Origin: Donghicola sp041224595
GTDB taxonomy: Bacteria; Pseudomonadota; Alphaproteobacteria; Rhodobacterales; Rhodobacteraceae
Length of the DNA stretch: 64,000 nt
NCBI RefSeq assembly: GCF_041224595.1
Contig: NZ_JBGFGN010000135.1
Location: forward strand, 1 to 64,000
Reading direction: 5' to 3'
This document shows positions 25,877 to 35,008 of the stretch, one piece after another. The translations under genes and the position numbers were made by a program. Below the pieces are notes generated by a model. The model worked only from the letters and a program-made list of their open reading frames with translations, did no database searches and had not been told where the DNA came from. Within the stretch, counting starts at the first letter, position 1. Each line of letters opens with the position of its first letter.

Positions 25877-28333
25877 ATGACCAAGGCACGTCTTGTTATT
25901 GTTGGAAATGGTATGGCCCCTGGCCGGATGCTCGAACACCTGTTCGATCTGGCTGGCGATGCGTTCGATGTCACGATTTTCAACGCCGAACCCCGAGTGA
26001 ACTACGACCGCATCATGTTGTCGCCCGTCCTGTCTGGTGAGAAGTCCTATGAGGACATCATCATTCACGGCGATGGCTGGTACGAAGAGCACGGCATCAC
26101 TCTGCACCGCGGTGAAAAGGTCGCGAAAATCGACCGCGTGGGCAAGACTGTGACCTCCGACGGCGGGATCGTCGCGCCCTATGACAAGCTGGTGCTGGCG
26201 ACCGGATCGAACCCCTTCATCATTCCCGTGCCCGGCCACAAACTGGATGGCGTTCTGGCATACCGTGATCTGGATGACGTTGACGGCATGCTCAAGGCGG
26301 TTGAGCAGGGCGGCCGTGCGGTGGTTATCGGCGGCGGTCTCTTGGGTCTGGAAGCTGCCGCTGGCCTAAAGATGCGCGGCATGGACGTGACGGTTCTGCA
26401 CCTGATGCCCACCCTGATGGAGCGTCAGCTGGACCCTGCCGCAGGCTACCTGTTGCAAAAAGAACTCGAAGGGCGCGGGATCGAAGTCCGCTGCGGCGCC
26501 AACACCAAAGCGATCCATGGCGACGGCAAGGTCGAGCAGGTCGAGCTGGAAGACGGCACGATCATCGACGCAACGCTGGTGGTGATGGCCGTGGGCATCC
26601 GCCCGAATGTTGAACTGGCCAAAGAGTCCGGTCTCGACGTGAACCGGGGGATTGTGACTGACAGCGCCATGTGCACCTCGGACCCGGACATCTACTCGGT
26701 CGGTGAATGTGCCGAAGTGGGCGGCCGCGTCTACGGTCTAGTGGCACCGCTGTATCAGATGGCCAAAGCCGCCGCGCACCATCTATGCAAGCTGGATGAC
26801 AACGATTTCGCCCACGCCGAGACCCCGACGAAGCTGAAGGTCACTGGCGTAAACCTGTATTCCGTCGGCGAATTTGGCGATGGCCCCGATCTGGAAGACG
26901 TGGTTCTGCGCGACGCGAACCGCGGCACCTATCGCCGTGTGATCATGCGCGGCAATCAAGTGGTCGGTGCGGTTCTGTATGGCGATGTCACCGACGGCAT
27001 GTGGTACAACGAAATGCTGAAGTCCGGTCAGGACATCAGCGAAATCCGCGATACCCTGATCTTTGGTCAAGCGCATCAGGGCGGCGCTGCAGCAGACCCG
27101 CTGGCGGCTGTGGCCAGTCTGGCAGACGACGCGGAAATCTGTGGCTGTAACGGCATCTGCAAGGGTCAGATCGTCAAGACCATTCAGGACAAGGGTCTGA
27201 CCTCGCTCGCCGAAGTGCGCGCCCACACCAAAGCCTCGGCTTCGTGCGGGACCTGTACCGGTCTGGTCGAAAGCGTGATGGCGATCACCCTCGGCGACGG
27301 CTACGCCAAGAAGGTCGAAGGCATGTGCGGCTGTACCGATCTGGGCCACGGCGATGTGCGCCGCCTGATCAAAGCCAAGGGCCTGAAATCGATCCCCGCG
27401 GTCATGCAGGAGCTGGAGTGGAAATCCTCGGGTGGCTGCGCCAAGTGCCGTCCGGCGCTGAACTACTACCTGCTTGCGGACTGGCCGGGCGAATACAAAG
27501 ACGATCAGCAGTCGCGTTTCATCAACGAACGCGTCCACGCCAACATCCAGAAAGACGGCACCTATTCTGTGGTGCCACGGATGTGGGGCGGCATGACAAC
27601 CTCGGACGAGTTGCGCGCGATCGCGGATGTGGTCGACAAGTTCAAAATCCCAGACGTCAAAGTCACTGGCGGTCAGCGCATCGACCTTTTGGGCGTCAAG
27701 AAAGAGGATCTTCCTGCCGTCTGGGCCGACCTGAACGCTGCTGGCATGGTCTCGGGCCACGCTTATGCCAAGGGTCTGCGCACGGTCAAAACCTGCGTGG
27801 GCAGCACGTGGTGCCGCTTTGGCACGCAGGATTCCACCGGCCTGGGCATCAAGCTCGAGAAGTTCATGTGGGGTTCTTGGACACCCGCCAAGGTCAAGCT
27901 GGCCGTCACCGGTTGCCCCCGCAACTGCGCCGAAGCGACCTGCAAGGACATCGGCGTGATCTGCGTCGATAGCGGCTACGAGATTGTCTATGGCGGCGCG
28001 GCGGGTCTGCACATTCAGGGCACCACCAAGCTTGGCACCGTGAAGACCGAAGAAGAGGTCATGGAGATCGCAGGCGCGATGACCCAGATGTACCGCGAGC
28101 AGGGCTTCTATCTGGAGCGGATTTACAAGTGGGCGGAACGCGTGGGTTACGACACGGTCAAGGCCGCGATCTTTGACGACGTGGAGAGCCGCCGCGCCTA
28201 CCACGAACGCTTTATCTACAGCCAGAAGTTCAGTCAGTCTGACCCATGGTCGGAGCGTGTGTCCGGCGTAGACAAGCACGAGTTCAACCCCTTGGCCGTG
28301 TTCGGCGACGAAAAGATGGAGCCAGCAGAATGA
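25877..28333 (+). CDS. nasB: Assimilatory nitrite reductase [NAD(P)H], large subunit
   Basis: 818 residues; reduces nitrite to ammonium in the cytoplasm. Order of domains: FAD/NAD(P) oxidoreductase (1 to about 400; IVGNGMAPGRML, VIGGGLLGLEAA), two BFD-like [2Fe-2S] segments (CGCNGICKGQ...SCGTC and CGCTDLGHGD...GCAKC), then the siroheme/[4Fe-4S] half-domains. The cluster ligands are visible as CVGSTWC (C-x5-C) and CPRNC (C-x3-C). The start at 25877 follows CCGGAG. ATGA overlap with nirD. The usual nitrate reductase (nasA) and nitrate transporter are not in the window. Confidence 0.96.
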   Translation: MTKARLVIVGNGMAPGRMLEHLFDLAGDAFDVTIFNAEPRVNYDRIMLSPVLSGEKSYEDIIIHGDGWYEEHGITLHRGEKVAKIDRVGKTVTSDGGIVAPYDKLVLATGSNPFIIPVPGHKLDGVLAYRDLDDVDGMLKAVEQGGRAVVIGGGLLGLEAAAGLKMRGMDVTVLHLMPTLMERQLDPAAGYLLQKELEGRGIEVRCGANTKAIHGDGKVEQVELEDGTIIDATLVVMAVGIRPNVELAKESGLDVNRGIVTDSAMCTSDPDIYSVGECAEVGGRVYGLVAPLYQMAKAAAHHLCKLDDNDFAHAETPTKLKVTGVNLYSVGEFGDGPDLEDVVLRDANRGTYRRVIMRGNQVVGAVLYGDVTDGMWYNEMLKSGQDISEIRDTLIFGQAHQGGAAADPLAAVASLADDAEICGCNGICKGQIVKTIQDKGLTSLAEVRAHTKASASCGTCTGLVESVMAITLGDGYAKKVEGMCGCTDLGHGDVRRLIKAKGLKSIPAVMQELEWKSSGGCAKCRPALNYYLLADWPGEYKDDQQSRFINERVHANIQKDGTYSVVPRMWGGMTTSDELRAIADVVDKFKIPDVKVTGGQRIDLLGVKKEDLPAVWADLNAAGMVSGHAYAKGLRTVKTCVGSTWCRFGTQDSTGLGIKLEKFMWGSWTPAKVKLAVTGCPRNCAEATCKDIGVICVDSGYEIVYGGAAGLHIQGTTKLGTVKTEEEVMEIAGAMTQMYREQGFYLERIYKWAERVGYDTVKAAIFDDVESRRAYHERFIYSQKFSQSDPWSERVSGVDKHEFNPLAVFGDEKMEPAE

Positions 28334-28671
28334 ACGCCCCTGTGACTGAAACCCATCTCGATTGGCGGCTCATTGGTACGATTGATGACGTGCCCGTTCA
28401 GGGTGCGCGCTGCGTCAAAAATGGCGATACGACGATCGCAATCTTCCGCACTGCCAAGGATAAGATATTTGCGCTAGAAGACAAATGCCCCCACAAAAAC
28501 GGGCCTTTGTCGCAGGGTATCGTACACGATGGTTGTGTCACGTGCCCGTTGCATAACTGGGTTATCTCGCTCGAGACTGGGATGGCCCAAGGCGCAGACA
28601 GCGGGCAGACGGCATCCTATCCGGTTCGCCTTGAGGGGCGCGAAATCTATTTAAGTTTGTCACCTGCTTGA
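28330..28671 (+). CDS. nirD: Nitrite reductase small subunit (Rieske type)
   Basis: 113 residues with a Rieske [2Fe-2S] fold: CPHKNGPL and CPLHNWVI hold the Cys-His ligand pairs. It works with the large subunit encoded immediately upstream, with which it overlaps by ATGA. It is the last gene before two successive hairpins. Confidence 0.95.
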   Translation: MNAPVTETHLDWRLIGTIDDVPVQGARCVKNGDTTIAIFRTAKDKIFALEDKCPHKNGPLSQGIVHDGCVTCPLHNWVISLETGMAQGADSGQTASYPVRLEGREIYLSLSPA

Positions 28672-28678
28672 GAAGTGC

Positions 28679-28696
28679 TGCGGCGGAGGGGCCGCA
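28679..28696 (+). terminator. Hairpin after nirD, probable weak terminator
   Basis: TGCGGC and GCCGCA pair around GGAGGG, followed by TGGTTTTGAG, 7 bp after the nirD stop. The T-run is imperfect. Confidence 0.5.
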
Positions 28697-28745
28697 TGGT
28701 TTTGAGTTCATCATAATAATTTATTTGGGACGAGTTAGGTGACGT

Positions 28746-28770
28746 GGCGGCTCTGCTTTGCAGGGCCGCC
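28746..28770 (+). terminator. Second hairpin/terminator downstream of nasB-nirD
   Basis: GGCGGCTCTGC and GCAGGGCCGCC pair over TTT with one G-T wobble, followed by GTCTGTTTTG. This is stronger than the first hairpin and probably the main terminator. Confidence 0.7.
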
Positions 28771-29077
28771 GTCTGTTTTGCAGCAACCTCCCTCCCAGTT
28801 GCGATTGTGTCATTGTGCGCTCCAAGTTCTGCCTAGGCGTGATCACGCGTTTGGTTGCCTATGCTGGCTGTGTCTTGGCTGCGGCAAGAGCACTTTGTTG
28901 CGCGCGGATAGTGGAGTCGTGCCTCGTTTCTACATATTGCAGTGCATTCTGACGATGCGTAGGAAAAGGAGCAGGCTGGTTTCAACGCTCGTACGGGAAA
29001 GCTCAACGCAAAATACTGGTTGACGATTTCGCTGCCTGCTGTCCTAATTTGTGTCGCAAACCGAAACGGAGATCCTC
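28771..29077 (+). other. Upstream region of modABC
   Basis: 307 bp without a supported gene. It should carry the modABC promoter. I looked for a ModE-like palindrome and a molybdenum-cofactor riboswitch and saw neither convincingly. Confidence 0.45.
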
Positions 29078-29863
29078 TTGCGTTTGACACGCCGAAAATT
29101 CGGATTTCTCTGCGCTGGGGCCACCGTGGGAGGCGTAGGTTCGGTTACGGCATCCGGCATTCCAGTGATTGCATCTGCCTCAGATTTATCATTTGCAATC
29201 AGTGATCTGGTGGACTCATTTCATGCGTCGACAGGGCTAGAGGTTCGGTACGCACTGGGTGCGACTGGCAACTTGTCCCGCCAGATCCGCGCAGGTGCAC
29301 CGTTCGAGATGTTCATGGCCGCTGACGAACAGTTTGTGCTGGATTTGTCTCGGGATGGGCTGACACGCGATCCCGGTGTCCTCTATGCCCAAGGGCGCAT
29401 TTCGATCATCACGCCAGAAAGCAGCGAGCTGCATCCCGACCCAAGCCTGCAGGGTCTGGCTACAGCCTTGGAACGCGGCACTCTTGGGCGTTTTGCGATT
29501 GCGAACCCCGAGCACGCGCCATACGGGCAGCGCGCTCAGGAGGCGTTGGCGCATGCGGGATTGTGGGAGGCCATTCAGCCACATCTGGTTCTTGGGGAGA
29601 ATGTCGCGCAGGCCGCGCAGTTTGCGGTGTCGGGGAACACGGATGGCGGCATCATCGCGCATTCATTGGCGCTGGCGCCCGATCTGGCGGCAAGAGGGCG
29701 ATCAGCCTTGATCCCGGCCGAGTGGCACGCGCCTCTGTTGCAGCGGATGGTTCTGATACGTGATGCAGGGCCCGTTGCCGAAGCGTTCTACACCTATGTT
29801 CAATCTTCCGAGGCCCGCCGAATCCTGAGCGATTACGGGTTTTCTTTGCCGCAGGGGCATTGA
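29078..29863 (+). CDS. modA: Molybdate ABC transporter, periplasmic binding protein
   Basis: 261 residues from a TTG start with GGAG 6 nt upstream; this gives MRLTRRKFGFL, a Tat-like twin-arginine signal. An alternative GTG at 29051 adds nine residues. The ModA fold is shown by FAISDLVDSFHASTGLEVRYALGATGNLSRQIRAGAPFEMFMAAD, where the oxyanion-binding serines lie, and by YAQGRISIITP. It supplies molybdenum, perhaps for nitrate reductase encoded elsewhere. It overlaps modB by one base (TGATG). Confidence 0.9.
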   Translation: MRLTRRKFGFLCAGATVGGVGSVTASGIPVIASASDLSFAISDLVDSFHASTGLEVRYALGATGNLSRQIRAGAPFEMFMAADEQFVLDLSRDGLTRDPGVLYAQGRISIITPESSELHPDPSLQGLATALERGTLGRFAIANPEHAPYGQRAQEALAHAGLWEAIQPHLVLGENVAQAAQFAVSGNTDGGIIAHSLALAPDLAARGRSALIPAEWHAPLLQRMVLIRDAGPVAEAFYTYVQSSEARRILSDYGFSLPQGH

Positions 29864-30531
29864 TGGACTGGAGCGCACTTTTACTTTCGCTGCGATTGGC
29901 GGCATGGACGGTTGTTCTGTTGTTTCCTGTTTCCGTTCTGCTAGGGCGCCTGTTGGCGTACAAACAGTTCCGAGGAAAAGCACTCTCCGAAGCGATGATC
30001 ATGTTGCCGCTGGTGCTGCCGCCAACGGTGTTCGGCTATTACTTGCTGGTTCTGTTGGGGCGTGGCGCGCCACTGGGAGAGGCGTGGTATCAGCTCGTTG
30101 GTCAGCCTTTGGTATTTAGTTTCGAAGGGCTCATTTTTGCCTCGGTCATCTTCAATCTGCCGTTTGCGATCCAGCCTGCGCAGCGTGGGTTCGAGGCTGT
30201 CCCGCAAGATGTGCGCGAGGCCGCGGCCTGTTGCGGTATGTCGCCGTGGCGCAGTCTGTTGCAGGTCGAGTTGCCCTTGGCTTGGCCAGGTTTGATGACT
30301 GCGATGGTCCTGACGTTTGCCCACACCCTTGGGGAGTTCGGGATTGTGCTGATGGTAGGTGGGTCCATTCCGGGCGAGACCCGCACCATCGCGATTGCGA
30401 TCTATGACCGTGTGCAGGCCTTTGACTATGATGGCGCGGCGGTCATGTCGGCGGTGCTTGTGGGGATTTCTTTGTTTACCATTGGGATCACCTATTTGCT
30501 CTCTGCTCGTGTCGGACGGCGTTTGTCATGA
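29863..30531 (+). CDS. modB: Molybdate ABC transporter permease
   Basis: 222 residues with about five membrane segments and the EAA loop (EAAACCGMSPWRSLLQVELPLAWPGLMTAM). The PLVLPPTVFGYYLL and ANT-like LGEFGIVLMVGGSIPGETRTIAIAIYD stretches are typical of ModB. It overlaps modC by ATGA. Confidence 0.94.
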   Translation: MDWSALLLSLRLAAWTVVLLFPVSVLLGRLLAYKQFRGKALSEAMIMLPLVLPPTVFGYYLLVLLGRGAPLGEAWYQLVGQPLVFSFEGLIFASVIFNLPFAIQPAQRGFEAVPQDVREAAACCGMSPWRSLLQVELPLAWPGLMTAMVLTFAHTLGEFGIVLMVGGSIPGETRTIAIAIYDRVQAFDYDGAAVMSAVLVGISLFTIGITYLLSARVGRRLS

Positions 30532-31610
30532 GCCTGAGCTTTTCGGCAAAAGCCACCACGCCCATCCCGCTTGATCTGTCGTTCGAGGCCAAGGCAGGCG
30601 AGGTCCTGGCGCTGGTTGGCCATTCTGGGTCGGGCAAGACGACCATTCTGCGTACAATTGCCGGGCTTTGGGCCCCGCAGAGCGCCGAGGTTCAGTGCAG
30701 CGGGGCAACGTGGCTTCGCACTGCGTCAGGGGTGGATGTTCCAGCCCATCGTCGGCGTGTCGGGGTGGTTTTCCAGAATTACGCACTGTTTCCCCATATG
30801 ACGGCCAAGCAGAATGTGATGTCCGCGATGCCGGCCACTGTCCGTGACAAATCTAACGCCGCATTGGATTGGCTGGCGCGGGTGAACCTGCCGGATATGG
30901 CGGAGCGCAAACCAGCCGAGCTGTCAGGCGGGCAGCAACAGCGCGTGGCCTTGGCGCGGGCCTTGGCGCGTGCGCCGGATGTCCTGCTTTTGGATGAACC
31001 TTTCTCTGCAGTGGACCGCGTTACGCGGGAACGGCTGCATGCAGAGCTGATCGCGCTGCGCTCTGATCTATCGATGCCTGTTATTCTGGTCACTCACGAC
31101 ATGGCCGAAGCCCAAGCGCTGGCCAACCAAATGGTTGTGATCGATCAAGGGCGGGTGATCCGCCAAGGCCCCACAGCCAAGGTTATGTCTGATCCAGCGG
31201 CGCTGCGCGCGATGGGGCTGCGGGATTTGGCATCCTTGCTGACGGCGCGTGTCATTGCACACGACGACGATGGTCTGACACAGTTGGAAACGGCGACGGG
31301 CCCTATTTGGCTGCCGCGCGTCAAAGCAGATGTCGGAACAACCCTGCGCGTCCGCGTTCTGGCGCACGAAATCATCTTGTCCCGCGCTCGCCCCGAGGGA
31401 CTGTCGGCGCAGAACATCCTGCCCGCCGTCGTGGATCGCATTGTTTCTGGCGAAGGGCCCGGCGTGATCGTGCACCTTGCGATTGGCGGGGACGAGGTTC
31501 TGGCGCGGATCACCAGACGCGCCGCGCGTGATCTGGATCTGCAGGTCGGCCAGCCCTGTCATGTGATCCTGAAATCCATGTCGGTCGCCCGAGACCACGT
31601 GCGCGGATAA
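30528..31610 (+). CDS. modC: Molybdate ABC transporter ATP-binding protein
   Basis: 360 residues: ATPase domain (Walker A GHSGSGKTT near 33-41, signature LSGGQQQR, Walker B VLLLDEPFSAVD, switch VTHDMAEA) and a C-terminal TOBE/Mop-type molybdate-binding domain from about 285 (LSAQNILPAVVDRIVSGEGPGVIVHLAIGGDEVLARIT). It completes modABC. Its stop lies 10 bp from the convergent K+ channel gene. Confidence 0.95.
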   Translation: MSLSFSAKATTPIPLDLSFEAKAGEVLALVGHSGSGKTTILRTIAGLWAPQSAEVQCSGATWLRTASGVDVPAHRRRVGVVFQNYALFPHMTAKQNVMSAMPATVRDKSNAALDWLARVNLPDMAERKPAELSGGQQQRVALARALARAPDVLLLDEPFSAVDRVTRERLHAELIALRSDLSMPVILVTHDMAEAQALANQMVVIDQGRVIRQGPTAKVMSDPAALRAMGLRDLASLLTARVIAHDDDGLTQLETATGPIWLPRVKADVGTTLRVRVLAHEIILSRARPEGLSAQNILPAVVDRIVSGEGPGVIVHLAIGGDEVLARITRRAARDLDLQVGQPCHVILKSMSVARDHVRG

Positions 31611-31619
31611 CGCCCGCCC

Positions 31620-32420
31620 TCAGACGTTCCCTTCGGTTTCGATATGGATCACCGTCCCGCAATGCTTACAGTGGACCGCGTCCGCGTCGTGCAGCACGAG
31701 CCCGCAAACATCGCATTCCTGCCGAACTTTAGATGGACGGAACAGTACTTGGAGCAGGCGCAAGAACAGCGTCACGCCAAAGATCATAACCAAAACCGAC
31801 AAGAGCCGCCCCCAAGGCCCGCCGAGCGTGATGTCCCCAAATCCGGTCGTGGTCAGGGTGGTGACCGTGAAATACAGCGCGTCAACGTAATTTCGGATCT
31901 CTGGATTGATGCCGTACTGGGTGGCATAGATCAGGCCCGTCATGATGAACAGGAATACACCCAAGTTCATTGACGATAGAATGATGTCCTCGTTCTTGCG
32001 GAAATAGCCAAAGTCCTGACGTAGCCGCGCCAACGTCTGATAGGTGTGCAGCAGCCGGAGCGTGCGCAACACGCGCAGGAACCCTAGGCCTTCGCCCGCG
32101 ATAGGTGCCAGAAAGGACACGACGGACACGATGTCAGCCCAAGTAGACAAACGCGTCAGGTAGCGGCTCTTTTGACGTTCGATCCACAAGCGCACGATAA
32201 AATCGGCAAGGATCAGGATGCCAAAGACAACGTCAATCGCCTCGATCAGTGGGGTGTGCGTGAAGAACGAGGTGACCACCACGAACCCGATCGTCACCAG
32301 ATCGAAGATCAACAGAATATAGCGAAAGGTGTGCGCGGCGTGGCTGTCGCCTTCGTACAAGGCGCGGATGCGGTCCAACACTAGTCTGCCTCTTGGGTTG
32401 TTTGCCAAAGAGTTGCACAT
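31620..32420 (-). CDS. Voltage-gated-type potassium channel with C-terminal zinc ribbon
   Basis: 266 residues with six membrane segments: S1-S3 (residues about 35-95), an S4-like arginine helix (FLRVLRTLRLLHTYQTLARLR), S5, the selectivity filter TVTTLTTTGFGD near 193-204 and S6. The tail carries two CxxC motifs (ECDVCG...HCKHCG) forming a rubredoxin-like zinc ribbon. ATG 32420 has no ribosome site; GTG 32381, with AAGAGG 7 nt upstream, may be the true start. Transcribed alone, convergent with modC. Confidence 0.85.
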   Translation of the reverse strand: MCNSLANNPRGRLVLDRIRALYEGDSHAAHTFRYILLIFDLVTIGFVVVTSFFTHTPLIEAIDVVFGILILADFIVRLWIERQKSRYLTRLSTWADIVSVVSFLAPIAGEGLGFLRVLRTLRLLHTYQTLARLRQDFGYFRKNEDIILSSMNLGVFLFIMTGLIYATQYGINPEIRNYVDALYFTVTTLTTTGFGDITLGGPWGRLLSVLVMIFGVTLFLRLLQVLFRPSKVRQECDVCGLVLHDADAVHCKHCGTVIHIETEGNV

Positions 32421-32489
32421 GGTCAGGCCAAGAGCCAGAGGGCCAGATCAAGCGGCCCGCACCCTGATACAGATGCGGGCCGGTTTTGG

Positions 32490-33608
32490 TCAGAGTTGCG
32501 CCAGCATGTCGGCGGCAGGCGTGTAGGGCAGGTTCTGCGCCACGGCGACGGGTTCGCAGGTCACAACCCCTTTGGCGACGTTCAGGCCGTTCAGCAGGTG
32601 GGGGTCACGGCGCATCGCTTCGGCCACACCCAGATCCGCCAGTTGTAGCAGATGGGGCAGGGTGGCGTTGTTAAGCGCATAGGTCGAGGTGCGGGCCACG
32701 GCGCCGGGCATGTTGGCAACGCAGTAGTGCACGATGCCTTCCTCGATATAGATCGGATCGGCATGTGTGGTTGCGCGCGAAGTCTCGAAGCAGCCGCCTT
32801 GGTCGATCGCCACGTCCACAAGAACCGCGCCGGGCTGCATGGTTTTCAGCATCTCTCGAGTGACCAGCTTGGGGGCTGCTGCGCCGGGGATCAGGACCGC
32901 TCCGACAACGACATCTGCATCCTTGATTGCAGCTTCGAGCAGGCTTTGGCTCGAATACACTGTCTTGACCGCGCCGCCGAACTGCTGGTCAATGCTTTCG
33001 AGCACGTCATTCGACCGGTCCAGAATGGTAACATCCGCGCCAAGGCCAACTGCCATCTGCGCTGCATTTCGGCCAACGACACCGCCGCCGATGATCACAA
33101 CTTTGCCCGGTGCTACACCCGGCACACCGCCAAGCAGAACGCCGCGACCGCCCTTGGCCTTTTCCAGCGCTGCAGCGCCGGCCTGCACGGACATCCGACC
33201 GGCAACCTGCGACATCGGCTTGAGCAAGGGCAAACCGTCGCGCGCAGAGGTGACCGTTTCATAGGCGATGCAGTTGGCACCAGAGGCGATCAGGTCATTC
33301 GTCTGGGGCGCGTCAGGGGCAAGGTGCAGGTAAGTGTAGAGCGTCTGGTCCGCGCGCAGGCGTTTGCGCTCAACCTCTTGGGGCTCTTTGACCTTGACGA
33401 TGATGTCAGCAGTCTCGAAGACCTCTTCCACGCTCGCAATGGTCGCGCCTGCGGCAATGTAATCGTCGTCGCTGGCGCCGATGCCATCGCCTGCGCCAGT
33501 TTCCATGGTCACACTATGTCCGTGTGCCACAAGCTCGGCCGCGCTTTCGGGCGTCAAGCCGACGCGGTATTCGTGGTTCTTGATTTCTTTGGGGCAACCG
33601 ATACGCAT
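32490..33608 (-). CDS. ald: Alanine dehydrogenase
   Basis: 372 residues, the usual length. It interconverts L-alanine and pyruvate plus ammonium with NAD. Conserved pieces: MRIGCPKEIKNHEYRVGLTP at the start, catalytic Lys/His region in TYLHLAP, Rossmann motif VIIGGGVVGRNAAQMAVGLGADVTILDR, and GAVLIPGAAAPKLVT. The start at 33608 has AGGAGA upstream; the in-frame extension to 33641 has none. Divergent from the AraC-type regulator. Confidence 0.96.
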   Translation of the reverse strand: MRIGCPKEIKNHEYRVGLTPESAAELVAHGHSVTMETGAGDGIGASDDDYIAAGATIASVEEVFETADIIVKVKEPQEVERKRLRADQTLYTYLHLAPDAPQTNDLIASGANCIAYETVTSARDGLPLLKPMSQVAGRMSVQAGAAALEKAKGGRGVLLGGVPGVAPGKVVIIGGGVVGRNAAQMAVGLGADVTILDRSNDVLESIDQQFGGAVKTVYSSQSLLEAAIKDADVVVGAVLIPGAAAPKLVTREMLKTMQPGAVLVDVAIDQGGCFETSRATTHADPIYIEEGIVHYCVANMPGAVARTSTYALNNATLPHLLQLADLGVAEAMRRDPHLLNGLNVAKGVVTCEPVAVAQNLPYTPAADMLAQL

Positions 33609-33822
33609 TGTATTCTCCTGAATTCGCGTTGCCATAATCATGCGCTCGATTGTCGCGTATGAGTTTCGAATGTTGGTCTGATTGGCGAGTTTTTACGAAG
33701 AAGTTTGCGTATCTATTACTCAGTGTCGATGAATATTGCGTAGATTTGTTGCTGCGCCGCAGTATGGCCCGCTCGTGGATTCGCAGATTGCCGCTCTGTG
33801 TGCCTTCTGGCACATTTCACGC

Positions 33823-34671
33823 ATGACAAGCGCTCATCCCATCCCATCCTTCAACCTCTTCGGGGAAACCACCGTGTTTCCGGATGTGGTCCATTGCGAG
33901 CAATATTTTGACCGCGCCGCCCAACATGATTGGGCGATTTCAGCGCACCGGCATGACCAGATGGCGCAGTTGTTTGTCATGGACGAAGGGAGCGCCGAAG
34001 TCTCGTTGGATGGTGCAACGCGGCACCTGAACACAGGCTGGTATCTCTTTGTGCCGCCCCACGTGGTACACGGGTTTAACTTTACCCGTGGGTCCCAAGG
34101 TGTGGTGATCTCTTTTCCAACCAGTGTGTTTCTGGGTTTGGCAGGCGAGGGCGGCCAGATCACGAACGCGCTGTCGCGGCCCTTCTTGGGGCAGATCACG
34201 CCAGAGATTGGCAACCTGTGTTCCGTGCTCTCGACCTTGTTTGCGGGACGCGGGGCATTCAGAGCGCAGAGCCTTGTATCCTCGGCGCAGGCGATCCTCT
34301 CGTTGGTGGCCGAGGCCAGTCCGGTGGAACTGGGGGATGGCGCGGATGACCGGCTCAAGCGGCTCGATGCCTTGATTGCTGCGCACATGTCCGAGGGATG
34401 GAGTGCCCGAGATTACGCCGACGCGCTGTCAATCACGACCGGCCATTTGAGTCGGCTGTGCCGCAACGCAACGGGGCAGGGCGCAGCAGTGTATATCGAG
34501 GCCGCGATGATGGCAGAGGCCCGCAGGCTGCTGGCCTTCACGCGATTGCAGGTGTCCGAAGTGGGATACAGGCTTGGGTTTTCCGACCCCTCCTACTTCT
34601 CGAAACGGTTCAAAGCCAAAGAGGGTCTGACCCCGCTCGCTTACAAAGCTCGCTTCGCGCCAGAGGTGTGA
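33823..34671 (+). CDS. AraC-family transcriptional regulator
   Basis: 282 residues. An N-terminal cupin (ISAHRHDQMAQLFVMDEGSAEVSLDG...FVPPHVVHGFNF) precedes two AraC-type helix-turn-helix motifs (ARDYADALSITTGHLSRLCRNATG and VSEVGYRLGFSDPSYFSKRFKAKEGLTPLAYKARF). ATG 33823 is chosen because the homologous part starts there; a TTG at 33736 would extend it. The layout resembles PobR, the 4-hydroxybenzoate regulator, which would fit the downstream hydroxycinnamate operon. Alternatively it controls the divergent ald gene. The target is not shown by the sequence. Confidence 0.82.
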   Translation: MTSAHPIPSFNLFGETTVFPDVVHCEQYFDRAAQHDWAISAHRHDQMAQLFVMDEGSAEVSLDGATRHLNTGWYLFVPPHVVHGFNFTRGSQGVVISFPTSVFLGLAGEGGQITNALSRPFLGQITPEIGNLCSVLSTLFAGRGAFRAQSLVSSAQAILSLVAEASPVELGDGADDRLKRLDALIAAHMSEGWSARDYADALSITTGHLSRLCRNATGQGAAVYIEAAMMAEARRLLAFTRLQVSEVGYRLGFSDPSYFSKRFKAKEGLTPLAYKARFAPEV

Positions 34672-34947
34672 TCCGCGCACCTGTTTGCCCTCAGGAAGTT
34701 GCAGTCAGTGCGTGTTTTGTGGCTGCTTTTTCAGTCACTTGTTCGCTTTTTCGCGATGGACTGATCTGCGGACGCCTATCCTCTTATGCTTGATCGGCAT
34801 GCACGAAAACTACCAGCCTACGCTCAGTTCCTCTATTTGCAATGTATGTTTTCTCGGTCACGCTCTGCCTCAGGAGGAGTGTCTGCTATTCGTAATTCGG
34901 CTTTGTGTGCAAGGGCTGCGTTGGCTGACGGGAACGTGAAGGTTGGA
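34672..34947 (+). other. Intergenic region upstream of the hydroxycinnamate operon
   Basis: No gene is supported in this 276-bp stretch. It is less GC-rich than its surroundings in places. The regulatory signal lies at its right end (next entry). Confidence 0.5.
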
Positions 34948-34972
34948 TAATTGTTCATTGACAGAACAATTA
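34948..34972 (+). promoter_or_regulatory. Operator-like inverted repeat enclosing a -35 box
   Basis: TAATTGTTC (34948-34956) and GAACAATTA (34964-34972) are perfect 9-bp inverted repeats. The 7-bp spacer ATTGACA contains a consensus TTGACA -35 element. It is 36 bp ahead of the first gene of the operon. A MarR dimer bound here would block RNA polymerase; the MarR gene at 39567 inside the operon is the obvious candidate. The -10 element is not clear. Confidence 0.7.
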
Positions 34973-35008
34973 ATTCCATGACACGTTTCAGGCAACGGGA
35001 GGACATTC

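Noticed and set aside
26783..28279. 498-codon open frame antisense to nasB
   Set aside because: Codon-bias shadow of nasB; no recognisable protein features.
28771..29077. Molybdenum-cofactor riboswitch or ModE site before modA
   Set aside because: No matching palindrome or conserved fold could be recognised.
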